Shown here in pieces: positions 8,046 to 15,113 of a DNA stretch of 17,287 bases (position 1 is the first letter of the stretch; each line of letters starts with the position of its first letter). The notes under the pieces are model-generated. The model saw only the letters and a program-made list of their open reading frames with translations. It ran no database searches and had not been told where the DNA came from. The position numbers and the translations under genes were made by a program. The stretch comes from Candidatus Omnitrophota bacterium (GTDB lineage Bacteria > Omnitrophota > Gorgyraeia > Duberdicusellales > 4484-171), in assembly GCA_016939345.1 (NCBI GenBank), contig JAFGHG010000127.1:1-17287 (forward strand), written 5' to 3'.

Positions 8046-8871
8046 CCAGGTCAACCTTTCTAAGCTAACTACGATAAGAATCGGAGGGGTGTCTGAACTG
8101 TTTTTCCGAGCGCAGAGCCTAGAAGACCTAAGGCAATTTATTTTAGATCACTCCGGGAACATAAGAATTCTAGGTAATGGCTCTAATTTGCTGATAAAAA
8201 ACAAGATAATCCGGGAGCCGGTCCTGAAGTTAGGCGAAGAATTTTCCTATATTAGAGGTGACCGCTATTGTCTGGAAGTTGGCGCAGGCACGATGAATAG
8301 CCTTCTTCAAAACTACTGCTTAAAAGAGAATCTTGGGGGTCTGGAGTATCTTGCAGGTATACCGGCAACTGTCGGAGGAATGCTGCGCATGAACGCTTCC
8401 TCTTTTGACTGCGCGATTTCCGACAGGATAATAGAAATAGTTGCTATTGACCGACAGGGAAACCTTAAAACTTACTTTAAAGAAGATATATCTTTCAAAT
8501 ACCGTTCCTCTTCCTTGTCTGATTGCATAATTGTTGCCGCTAAGTTCAGACTGAGTCAGGATATAGGGATACACCAGAAGATCAATTTATACCTGAAAAA
8601 AAGACTGAGCCGTCAGGATTTTAAGTTTCCAAGCTGTGGCTGTGTATTTAAGAACCCTCAGGCAGAAAGTGCCGGTGCATTAATTGACAGCTGCGGCCTG
8701 AAAGGCAGGCTTCACGGAGGCGCTCAGGTCTCAAATAAGCATGCAAATTTTATTGTTAATCTGGGTAATGCTATTTACGATGACGTTGATTATCTGATAA
8801 ACACTGTTAAAGAGCAGGTATATAAAAAACATAATCTTCTTTTGGAGGAGGAGGTTATTCGATGGACTTGA
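8017..8871 (+). CDS. murB: UDP-N-acetylenolpyruvoylglucosamine reductase MurB
   Basis: Cytoplasmic FAD enzyme reducing UDP-GlcNAc-enolpyruvate to UDP-MurNAc with NADPH. The N-terminal FAD domain has TTIRIGG (18-24), RILGNGSNLLI (50-60) and LEYLAGIPATVGGMLRMNA region (109-127). The second domain has FKYRSSSL (160-167), PSCGCVFKNP (205-214), the SNKHANFIVN segment (239-248) and a C-terminal LLEEEV (275-280) supplying the glutamate. The short form with YRSS and FKNP fits type II MurB. The proton-donor serine of SAGS is Cys209 here. The ATG at 8017 overlaps murC by 29 bases, with a GGAGA about 9 bases upstream. The murC-murB-ddl-ftsQ order matches many dcw clusters. Identity is secure. Confidence 0.96.
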   Translation: MNLKKLELLSQVNLSKLTTIRIGGVSELFFRAQSLEDLRQFILDHSGNIRILGNGSNLLIKNKIIREPVLKLGEEFSYIRGDRYCLEVGAGTMNSLLQNYCLKENLGGLEYLAGIPATVGGMLRMNASSFDCAISDRIIEIVAIDRQGNLKTYFKEDISFKYRSSSLSDCIIVAAKFRLSQDIGIHQKINLYLKKRLSRQDFKFPSCGCVFKNPQAESAGALIDSCGLKGRLHGGAQVSNKHANFIVNLGNAIYDDVDYLINTVKEQVYKKHNLLLEEEVIRWT

Positions 8872-8878
8872 AGGAGGT
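8871..8878 (+). promoter_or_regulatory. Strong ribosome binding site deciding the ddl TTG start
   Basis: AAGGAGGT, close to the full anti-16S complement, begins on the last base of the murB stop codon. Nine bases separate it from a TTG at 8888. The nearby ATG at 8862 is out of frame with ddl, so TTG 8888 is the supported start. This is the strongest Shine-Dalgarno sequence I noticed in the window. Confidence 0.8.
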
Positions 8879-8887
8879 AGTTCTATT

Positions 8888-9841
8888 TTGGATCTAAAAG
8901 ATTTAAAAATTGGAGTTCTCGGGGGAGGGATTTCAGGGGAAAGAGAAATATCGCTTATTTCTTCTGAATGCGTATGCAAGGCCTTGTCTTCTTTAAGCCT
9001 TAGTTTTAGTTTTATAGATATAACCACCACTGACCAGCATTCTTTATCAAAACAACTGATAAGTGCAGGTATAGACCTGGCCTTTATTGCCCTGCATGGA
9101 GAATTCGGCGAAGACGGAAAAATCCAGAATATACTTGAAGATTTAGGGCTTATTTATAATGGTTCAGGGGTGAATGCCAGCAGACTTGCTATGGACAAAA
9201 TCCTTACAAAGAAAATATTTTTTGATAACGGTATAGAAACCCCTGATTTTAGGATATGTTCCGACAAAAGATTTTTACCCGGTGATTTGTCTTTACCCAT
9301 AGTTATTAAACCCAGCAATTCTGGATCAAGCCTGGGGGTGTCTGTTGTTGAACAAGAGTCATTTTTACCTTTGGCAGCAGAAAAGGCTTTTGAGTTCAGC
9401 GAGAAAATAATCCTGGAAGAATATATTCCTGGAAGAGAGCTAACTGTTGGCATTCTTAATGAAGAGCCTTTAGGCGTTGTTGAAATCCTGCCAAAAACAG
9501 GTTACTATGATTTTGCTGCAAAATACAGCGACGGCCAGTGCGATTTTATAGCACCGGCGGCTCTCGACCCCGGCACCTACCGTAGATGCCAGCAATTAAG
9601 TCTTTCGGCCCATAAAGTTTTAGGCTGCCGGGATTTTTCGAGAGTCGACCTGCGTCTTGCTTCTGACAATACCCCTTTTGTATTGGAGGTAAATTCTATC
9701 CCCGGTTTGACATCTCATAGCTTACTCCCGCTTACAGCAAAAGTCATGGGTTTAAGCTTTCCTGATCTTGTTTTAAAAATGATTATTCCAGCTTATCAAA
9801 GATTTACTCATCAGATCATCGAAAAAAACATAAAAATCTGA
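8888..9841 (+). CDS. ddl: D-alanine--D-alanine ligase Ddl
   Basis: Cytoplasmic ATP-grasp ligase joining two D-alanines for use by MurF. The 317-residue protein shows GGGISGEREISL (12-23) with the conserved glutamate, IALHGEFGEDGKIQ (67-80), KPSNSGSSLGV (141-151) that closes over ATP, ILEEYIPGRELTVG (175-188), YYDFAAKYSDG (206-216) with the loop tyrosine (Y213) associated with D-Ala rather than D-lactate acceptors, and LEVNSIPGLTSHSLLP (266-281) with Mg2+ ligands. The start is TTG at 8888, behind a near-perfect AAGGAGGT. It follows murB by 16 bases and ends 1 base before ftsQ. No anomaly is seen other than the rare start codon. Confidence 0.96.
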   Translation: MDLKDLKIGVLGGGISGEREISLISSECVCKALSSLSLSFSFIDITTTDQHSLSKQLISAGIDLAFIALHGEFGEDGKIQNILEDLGLIYNGSGVNASRLAMDKILTKKIFFDNGIETPDFRICSDKRFLPGDLSLPIVIKPSNSGSSLGVSVVEQESFLPLAAEKAFEFSEKIILEEYIPGRELTVGILNEEPLGVVEILPKTGYYDFAAKYSDGQCDFIAPAALDPGTYRRCQQLSLSAHKVLGCRDFSRVDLRLASDNTPFVLEVNSIPGLTSHSLLPLTAKVMGLSFPDLVLKMIIPAYQRFTHQIIEKNIKI

Positions 9842-9842
9842 T

Positions 9843-10643
9843 ATGAGAAAAAAACGCACAAAAAAAACAAAAGCAAGCAATAAGAAAATAAATATGAGTA
9901 TTTTTTGGAATTTAAGCCTTATAATTTTAGCTCTGTCTTTTTTTATCGGTCTAGGGTATTTTGTATTCAAATCCGATATTTTTATCGTCAAGAAGGGCGA
10001 TATCGAATCGAATCTAGAGCTGGGCAGGTCGACAGAGAATTATTTTTTAAATAAGTCTTTATTTGAAATAGATATAGAGCAGGCCTCAGAGAAAATACGT
10101 AAAAACTTTCCAGACTGCAGGCAGGTCAATATAGAAAAAAGATTTCCTTCCAAGATCAATATTTTTATAGTCAAGAGGTCTCCTTATGCCCAGATAAAAT
10201 CTAAATTATTTTTTCCCATAGACCGTGATCTTGTTGTATTAAGTGACGGCAGTAGGGAACCCCTTAAAAACATTGTTACTATTTCTTTAAACGGGTTTGG
10301 TCAGCAGCTAAAGAAAGGAGAGCATTTAAGTGATTCCCGCCTAAAACAGGCTCTAGAGATAATAGATGCCCTTAAGAAGTTTGATATTTTCAATGATTTT
10401 AGTATCGGGATAATTAACGTGGCTAATGTCCAGAGTGCCCATTTTTTGATAAATAAAAACCAACAGCCTTTCAGTTCAGAAGACGAGGAGTCGGGTATAA
10501 AAGTTATTATCGGTCAAGGTAACTTTTATGAAAAAATAAAAGTTCTTAAGGGCGTGATCGATGAAAAATTAAACGACAAGCTTGATTTGGTTAAATATAT
10601 TGATTTGCGCCATGAAAAAGTTTATGTGGGTTTTCAAAGATGA
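9843..10643 (+). CDS. ftsQ: Cell division protein FtsQ/DivIB-like
   Basis: Bitopic division protein that links FtsK/FtsA to the FtsB-FtsL and FtsW-FtsI complex in known systems. The 266 residues have a short, very basic cytoplasmic tail (MRKKRTKKTKASNKK), one transmembrane helix (about 20-42), then a POTRA-type domain (about 44-112) with FEIDIEQASEKIRKNFP (74-90), VNIEKRFPSKINIFIVKRSP (95-114) and the expected strand-helix-strand pattern. A beta-rich periplasmic domain follows, ending in a KYIDLRHEKVYVGF-type strand (251-264). Sequence conservation is low, as is normal for FtsQ; topology and position between ddl and an ftsA-like gene carry the call. It starts 1 base after ddl and overlaps the next gene by ATGA. 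Confidence 0.88.
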   Translation: MRKKRTKKTKASNKKINMSIFWNLSLIILALSFFIGLGYFVFKSDIFIVKKGDIESNLELGRSTENYFLNKSLFEIDIEQASEKIRKNFPDCRQVNIEKRFPSKINIFIVKRSPYAQIKSKLFFPIDRDLVVLSDGSREPLKNIVTISLNGFGQQLKKGEHLSDSRLKQALEIIDALKKFDIFNDFSIGIINVANVQSAHFLINKNQQPFSSEDEESGIKVIIGQGNFYEKIKVLKGVIDEKLNDKLDLVKYIDLRHEKVYVGFQR

Positions 10644-11785
10644 AGGGTATTTGTTCAATCGTTTTAGACAAGGATAAGGTTTTTCTTGCTTTTGCCTGTA
10701 AAAAAGGCAAGAGTTATTTTTTTTTAAAAGAAGAAGAGATCATCATACCCTTTGAAAACAACGACATCATAAAGTTTTTAAACAGTAACATATCATTGAT
10801 AGATAAGAAAATAAGAGAGTCTGAGAAAAATTTTTCTTTTAAAACCGAAGAGCTATATCTGCAATCTCCCTGGGAATTGACCAATGCCAGATCGGTGAAT
10901 GACACCATTCCATTTCAAAAAAAACAAAAGGTCACTTCCAAGGTCGTAAGCCAGGCAAAAAAATACCTAGAAGATAAATTTCTTGATTGGGATGAACAAT
11001 GCCTCCATCATATCATTTTTGATTATTATTTAGAAGGGCAAAAACAGACGAAAGTCCCACTGGGCATGGTTACCCGGAAGCTGGGATTGAATTCATTTAT
11101 TTTTTCGGTTAAAAATAATGTTTATAGAGAAATAGAGGGGGCTTTTGAAAATATAGACCGGGATTTTACTGCCTTGATCGCCCCTCAGATAGGGATTTTT
11201 TGTTCCGTACCATTAAAGCCCCAGCTTGATCTTGTAGCTGTAAGTATGGGGTATGAGAAAACCTATTTCGTAGCAAAGATAAAAAACTGCTTTTACTTTG
11301 ATAAAGGTTTTGATTTCGGCCAAAAGGATATAATCCAAGCTCTTGCTGAAAAATTCATGATTACTCCGACTTTAGCTGATGAGGTTTTTCGTAGATATGC
11401 ATCTTTTAGAGAAACACCCTATAGTAAGGAGATAACTATTAAAAAAGAAGATTCTTATTTGCAGGTAAGCACTCAAAGCCTTAATATCTTTTTGAAGGAT
11501 TTCATAAAGAATAATATTGCAGATATCATCGAGAAGATAAAGGAAAAAACTTCCAAGGCTGATTTTATTCTTTCTTTTGTTGGCAGATTGAACGAAAAGG
11601 AGGGTTTTTACAACTTTTTAAGAGAAATCCTTGGTTTAGAAATAATAATACCGATTCAGGCATCAGCGGTTTCTTCAGCCTTGGGGTGTTTGGATTATGG
11701 TTTTTACAGGCATTTTGAGAAAATCCTTGACAATAATGCGCCTTTTCTTCAGCGCATAGTCAATACTTATCATGAGTACTTTTAG
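10640..11785 (+). CDS. Divergent FtsA-like protein with degenerate ATP site
   Basis: Likely membrane-associated division adaptor of the FtsA/actin fold. The best match is an FtsA-type 1C domain: LHHIIFDYYLEGQKQTKVPLGM... (122-143) followed by a helix and strand to about residue 185. ADEVFRRYASF (246-256) resembles the FtsA AE-x-x-K-x-x-Y-G segment, and SALGCLDYG (346-354) the closing A-x-G-L-x-x-Y-G. The three nucleotide-binding motifs are not conserved: phosphate 1 (ICSIVLDKDKVFLAF, 4-18) lacks DxGT, phosphate 2 reads VAVSMGYEKTYF (199-210) instead of DIGGGTT, and the adenosine motif reads LSFVGRLNEKEG (311-322) instead of LTGGGA. The end (FLQRIVNTYHEYF) could be the amphipathic membrane-anchoring helix of FtsA. 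It overlaps ftsQ by 4 bases. No ftsZ follows. A PilM-like relative is the alternative, but position and the 1C domain favour FtsA. Confidence 0.72.
   Translation: MKGICSIVLDKDKVFLAFACKKGKSYFFLKEEEIIIPFENNDIIKFLNSNISLIDKKIRESEKNFSFKTEELYLQSPWELTNARSVNDTIPFQKKQKVTSKVVSQAKKYLEDKFLDWDEQCLHHIIFDYYLEGQKQTKVPLGMVTRKLGLNSFIFSVKNNVYREIEGAFENIDRDFTALIAPQIGIFCSVPLKPQLDLVAVSMGYEKTYFVAKIKNCFYFDKGFDFGQKDIIQALAEKFMITPTLADEVFRRYASFRETPYSKEITIKKEDSYLQVSTQSLNIFLKDFIKNNIADIIEKIKEKTSKADFILSFVGRLNEKEGFYNFLREILGLEIIIPIQASAVSSALGCLDYGFYRHFEKILDNNAPFLQRIVNTYHEYF
10688..10725 (+). terminator. Terminator-like hairpin inside the ftsA-like coding region (candidate attenuator)
   Basis: CTTTTGCCT (10689-10697) pairs with AGGCAAGAG (10705-10713), with one G-U pair and a 7-base loop. 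The outer 10688/10714 pair adds a further G-U. Directly after it lies TTATTTTTTTTT, with nine T in a row at 10717-10725. This is the shape of an intrinsic terminator, about 50 bases into the gene. It also encodes protein, so chance in AT-rich sequence is possible. Confidence 0.35.
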
Positions 11786-11800
11786 GCATTTTTTTAAAAA

Positions 11801-13750
11801 ATGACTATATCAAAAGAAAAGGAATTCGCTTACGACGAGTTTTTAAAAAGCATGAGGGTAGCCTTGACTAATACCTCAGTTTATTTTAAAGAACACCCTC
11901 TGTATATCAAGGCTGTAAAAGAATTTAAGGATAACATTGAGAAGATCCTGCCCATACTGAATCCTATAGTCATAGGCATTACCCAGCATTCACTTCTATT
12001 CGATAATGAGTATCTGAAAGATAATCAGCTTACGCGTTCTATAGCCGAGTTTTTTCACCTGCGTAAAGTCAAGAGCATTGAGTTTAAAGAGGATGTATCT
12101 ACCGAAGATCTCAATATTTTTCTTTCCTCGGCCAACCTTTCCTCGCGCGAAATAATATCCCGCGGCGGTTTAAATAATATTCTGTCACAGGCGGTTTTAA
12201 ATAGCATAAGCGTGCGGGATCTCGATTATTCACGCTTATTAAAGAGTGACGGCGTTGATTATAAGGACATGTGGCTTTACCTCTTGCGGGACAGCATAAG
12301 AGAAAGGGACCATGAAAGGATCAAGGAGCTTGCAGATAATTTTGAAAGGGCTTTGACCAAGCTGACCATAGAGGATATACTTACCGACAAGGAAACAAGT
12401 ATTTTGATTAATAACTTCTTTGTTTATCTTAAAGATATCGATCAAGACAGGTTTTTAAAGTGCGCCAATGATTTGTCAAAAACGGTGTTAAAGGCAAAAA
12501 AGGTTCCTGAGAACAGCAATTATGATTCTTTAAAAAAGATATTCGGTTCATTGAGCGCAGAGAATCTTTCCCAGATACTTCTTCTTAATCTTGAAAGCGA
12601 AAAAAAGTTGGATAATCTCAGTTTTGATTTGTTTTCCAAGCTGATTGACCAGCACAAACATACAGATATTTCTTCCTTGCTGGCCGATAAGTTCAGGCGA
12701 AAGGAGAATTTAATCAGTAATCCGCATTTAATTTTAAAAATGCGCTCTATGTTTTCAAATCTGGGCAACCCCTTTGTGGTCGAGGTTTACAGGAGGAATC
12801 TTTCTTTTCTTCTTGAAGGGGTGAGCCTGGGGAAAGGCTTTTCTTTTGACTATGATTATCTGAATGAAAATTACCGCTATTTCCTACTGGAGATATTTAA
12901 CACTGAAATAAATCCAGAACATGTTTTGACTTTGACTGATTGTATTGTCGAAGAGCTTGATAAGGCTTTGACAGATAAAAACCCCAAATTCATAAAAAAT
13001 TTTATCGATATTTTGGATAAAAAACTTCTAAATCTGCCCGCAGACGACCATTTGGCTATTGAAATCCAGAATAAAGTATCTTCTTTTGCTGAACAGATAA
13101 TTTTTTCAAGGGAGTATAGCTACTGCGCCAGTTTGCTCTATAAAATAGCCATTAGCAGCTCCAAAGACCCCAGTTACTATCTTGACCAGATATTTACAAA
13201 ACAAAATATAAGCGAACATACATTCAGGTTGTTCTTTAAATTTTTTCCCGGCCAGGTAGGGACTTTTTATAAATTTCTGGAAAAAGAAGAGTTTAACTCT
13301 CAAACCCAGAAGAAGATAATAGATTTTCTCGACCGGATTGATCCGGGTTTTGCCTCAGGCATAGCCAGGCATATATTTTTATATTCCAGTAATTACATCA
13401 AGCAGGAGCTTTTGCAGAAGATGATTGATTCTTCCCTTTTTGATGAAGAGCTTGTTTTTTCAATAATCAAAAACAAAAAAGGGAATTATTTCCAGCGTCG
13501 TCAGGCTTTAAAAGTTATAAACAAGTACGAGAGAAGCCGCAAAACAGCACCAGGGCTTCTTTTGGATATTAAAAATCCTTTAGGGCTGCGCACCAAGACA
13601 ATTTATATGAACCTGCAGCTGATAAAAGATGTGCCTATGGCCGAGGCTCAGCCTTATTTGCAGTCTATTATCGGTTATAGGTTTTTTTGGAACCGGAGGA
13701 TAAGGGTATTAGCTAAGGAAATCTTAAAAAAGCTCGATATCAGGGAATAA
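11801..13750 (+). CDS. Large helical protein sharing an N-terminal domain with the downstream HD-GYP protein
   Basis: I do not recognise a named family. The 649-residue protein appears cytoplasmic (no signal peptide or transmembrane helix). Residues about 10-145 resemble the N-terminus of the next protein: FLKS...VYFKEHPLY (14-35), IVIGITQHSLLFDNEYL (56-72), an IEFKEDVSTEDLNIFL segment (93-108) and NSISVRDLDYSRL (134-146). The rest is almost entirely predicted helix, rich in Leu, Lys, Asp and Phe, with short helix pairs that suggest a HEAT-like or other alpha-solenoid scaffold; the final part (about 530-645) is the most repeat-like. It starts 15 bases after the ftsA-like gene and ends 5 bases before the HD-GYP gene. 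I infer that it is a protein-interaction partner in the same pathway as the HD-GYP protein. No catalytic motif is visible. Confidence 0.75.
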   Translation: MTISKEKEFAYDEFLKSMRVALTNTSVYFKEHPLYIKAVKEFKDNIEKILPILNPIVIGITQHSLLFDNEYLKDNQLTRSIAEFFHLRKVKSIEFKEDVSTEDLNIFLSSANLSSREIISRGGLNNILSQAVLNSISVRDLDYSRLLKSDGVDYKDMWLYLLRDSIRERDHERIKELADNFERALTKLTIEDILTDKETSILINNFFVYLKDIDQDRFLKCANDLSKTVLKAKKVPENSNYDSLKKIFGSLSAENLSQILLLNLESEKKLDNLSFDLFSKLIDQHKHTDISSLLADKFRRKENLISNPHLILKMRSMFSNLGNPFVVEVYRRNLSFLLEGVSLGKGFSFDYDYLNENYRYFLLEIFNTEINPEHVLTLTDCIVEELDKALTDKNPKFIKNFIDILDKKLLNLPADDHLAIEIQNKVSSFAEQIIFSREYSYCASLLYKIAISSSKDPSYYLDQIFTKQNISEHTFRLFFKFFPGQVGTFYKFLEKEEFNSQTQKKIIDFLDRIDPGFASGIARHIFLYSSNYIKQELLQKMIDSSLFDEELVFSIIKNKKGNYFQRRQALKVINKYERSRKTAPGLLLDIKNPLGLRTKTIYMNLQLIKDVPMAEAQPYLQSIIGYRFFWNRRIRVLAKEILKKLDIRE

Positions 13751-13755
13751 AATAT

Positions 13756-15093
13756 ATGGGAAGCGAAAAAATAGAGAACTTTTTGAAATCATTTCTTGTA
13801 GCCTGGCAGATGGCAAGGATATACGAACTTGAGCATCCAAAGTTTAAACAATCTTTAGAGGATATGATGCAAAAGCTGGAATCAGCTTTTTCTTTTCAAG
13901 ACGAAGTGGTCATAGGTATTTTTTCCGATGAGTTTGCCAGCGGCGACGATGTTTTTTTTGAGTTAAGCAGAAAAGTCCTGGCTTCAATCGATTATTTGAA
14001 AAACTTAGGCATAGAAAGGCTTTCTTTTACCCAGGGGTTGTCCCAGGATGAATTTATTATCTTTTTCCGCTTCTTGATGATGCCCGTGGAGGAAATAAAT
14101 TCCGAATCAGGGGAATTTATAAAAAATATGGGCATAAAAAATATAAAAGTCGGAAAGCTCAAAGCAGAACATATAAAGGAAGATTCTAGAGAAAATCTGG
14201 TGTTAAAAAAACTTGGCCAGTATCAAGCATGCCTTGAGAACACTGCATCTACCTTAGAAAGCTTTATCGCTGACAGCGCCGTAGATACCTTGCGGCTTCG
14301 TTTTGTCTCAAATAAGATCATGGATAATTTAATCGGGGACCATAAGATTTTCTTGCAGCTGATAGATATAAAAGACCATGATATATCTACTTTTATGCAC
14401 TTGTTGAATGTCTGCATATTGTCAATGTATTTTTCTTTTAAGCTGGGGTTTTCACGCCAGGATTGCCTTAACGTAGGCACAGCCGGGCTTTTCCACGATA
14501 TAGGAAAGATATATATATCTAAAAAAATCCTTCAAAAGCCAGGAGGATTAAATAGCGAAGAATTTTCCAGAATAAAGAGCCATACTATTTTGGGTTCCGA
14601 GATGCTGCTTAAGTGCAGAGATACGATAACTATTCTCCCCAGTGTTGTGGCTTTTGAGCATCATCGTCAATGGGACGGAGGAGGTTACCCCCAGGCATCA
14701 TATCAGCGTATGCCCCATATAGCATCTTTTATTATAGCTATATGTGATGTTTATGACGCTTTTTCTCAGAAGCGGACATATAAGGTAGATTATCCTTCAG
14801 AAGCTATTTATAGGTTTATGCTTAAAGAGAAGGGAAGGAAGTTTCATCCTGAACTAATAGAAATATTTTTTAAAATCGTCGGGGTCTGGCCCAGGGGCAC
14901 AATAGTAGAGCTTAATGATGAAAGGGTGGCTATAGTACGCCAGATAAATGAAGATGAGATTTTTTCGCCAAAGGTAGAGGTTGTTTCGCAGGAACCAAGA
15001 GAAATGATCGATCTGGCCAAGAACAATGAAGTAAAGATAAGCCGATCGCTCAATTCTCTCTCTGAAGGCAAAAAATATATAGATATGATCTGA
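13756..15093 (+). CDS. HD-GYP domain protein (probable cyclic-di-nucleotide phosphodiesterase)
   Basis: Residues 5-135 form the N-terminal domain shared with the upstream gene (FLKS...RIYELEHPKF, then VVIGIFSDEFASGDDVFF and LSFTQGLSQDEF). A helical linker (about 145-205) follows, then an HD-GYP domain (about 207-385). HD-GYP ligands are visible: H215 in FMHLLNV, HDIGK (247-251), SHTILG (275-280) with H276, and EHHRQWDGGGYP (301-312), the GYP signature, with the usual glutamate after HH replaced by Arg. D331 lies in IAICDVYDAF (327-336). Known members hydrolyse c-di-GMP or related cyclic dinucleotides. A short PilZ-unlike beta tail ends the protein. No membrane segment is seen, so the shared N-terminal domain is probably the sensor or partner-binding part. 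The ATG at 13756 is 5 bases after the previous stop. Confidence 0.9.
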   Translation: MGSEKIENFLKSFLVAWQMARIYELEHPKFKQSLEDMMQKLESAFSFQDEVVIGIFSDEFASGDDVFFELSRKVLASIDYLKNLGIERLSFTQGLSQDEFIIFFRFLMMPVEEINSESGEFIKNMGIKNIKVGKLKAEHIKEDSRENLVLKKLGQYQACLENTASTLESFIADSAVDTLRLRFVSNKIMDNLIGDHKIFLQLIDIKDHDISTFMHLLNVCILSMYFSFKLGFSRQDCLNVGTAGLFHDIGKIYISKKILQKPGGLNSEEFSRIKSHTILGSEMLLKCRDTITILPSVVAFEHHRQWDGGGYPQASYQRMPHIASFIIAICDVYDAFSQKRTYKVDYPSEAIYRFMLKEKGRKFHPELIEIFFKIVGVWPRGTIVELNDERVAIVRQINEDEIFSPKVEVVSQEPREMIDLAKNNEVKISRSLNSLSEGKKYIDMI

Positions 15094-15113
15094 GGAGCCG
15101 CCCGCATAAAAAG

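Noticed and set aside
8862..8887. ATG at 8862 as the start of ddl.
   Set aside because: It is out of frame with ddl; the TTG at 8888 has a near-perfect ribosome binding site at good distance.
11787..11803. Palindrome of T and A runs covering the start codon of the large helical gene.
   Set aside because: It is almost all A-T pairs with no loop, so it is unlikely to be a stable structure; it is probably base composition.
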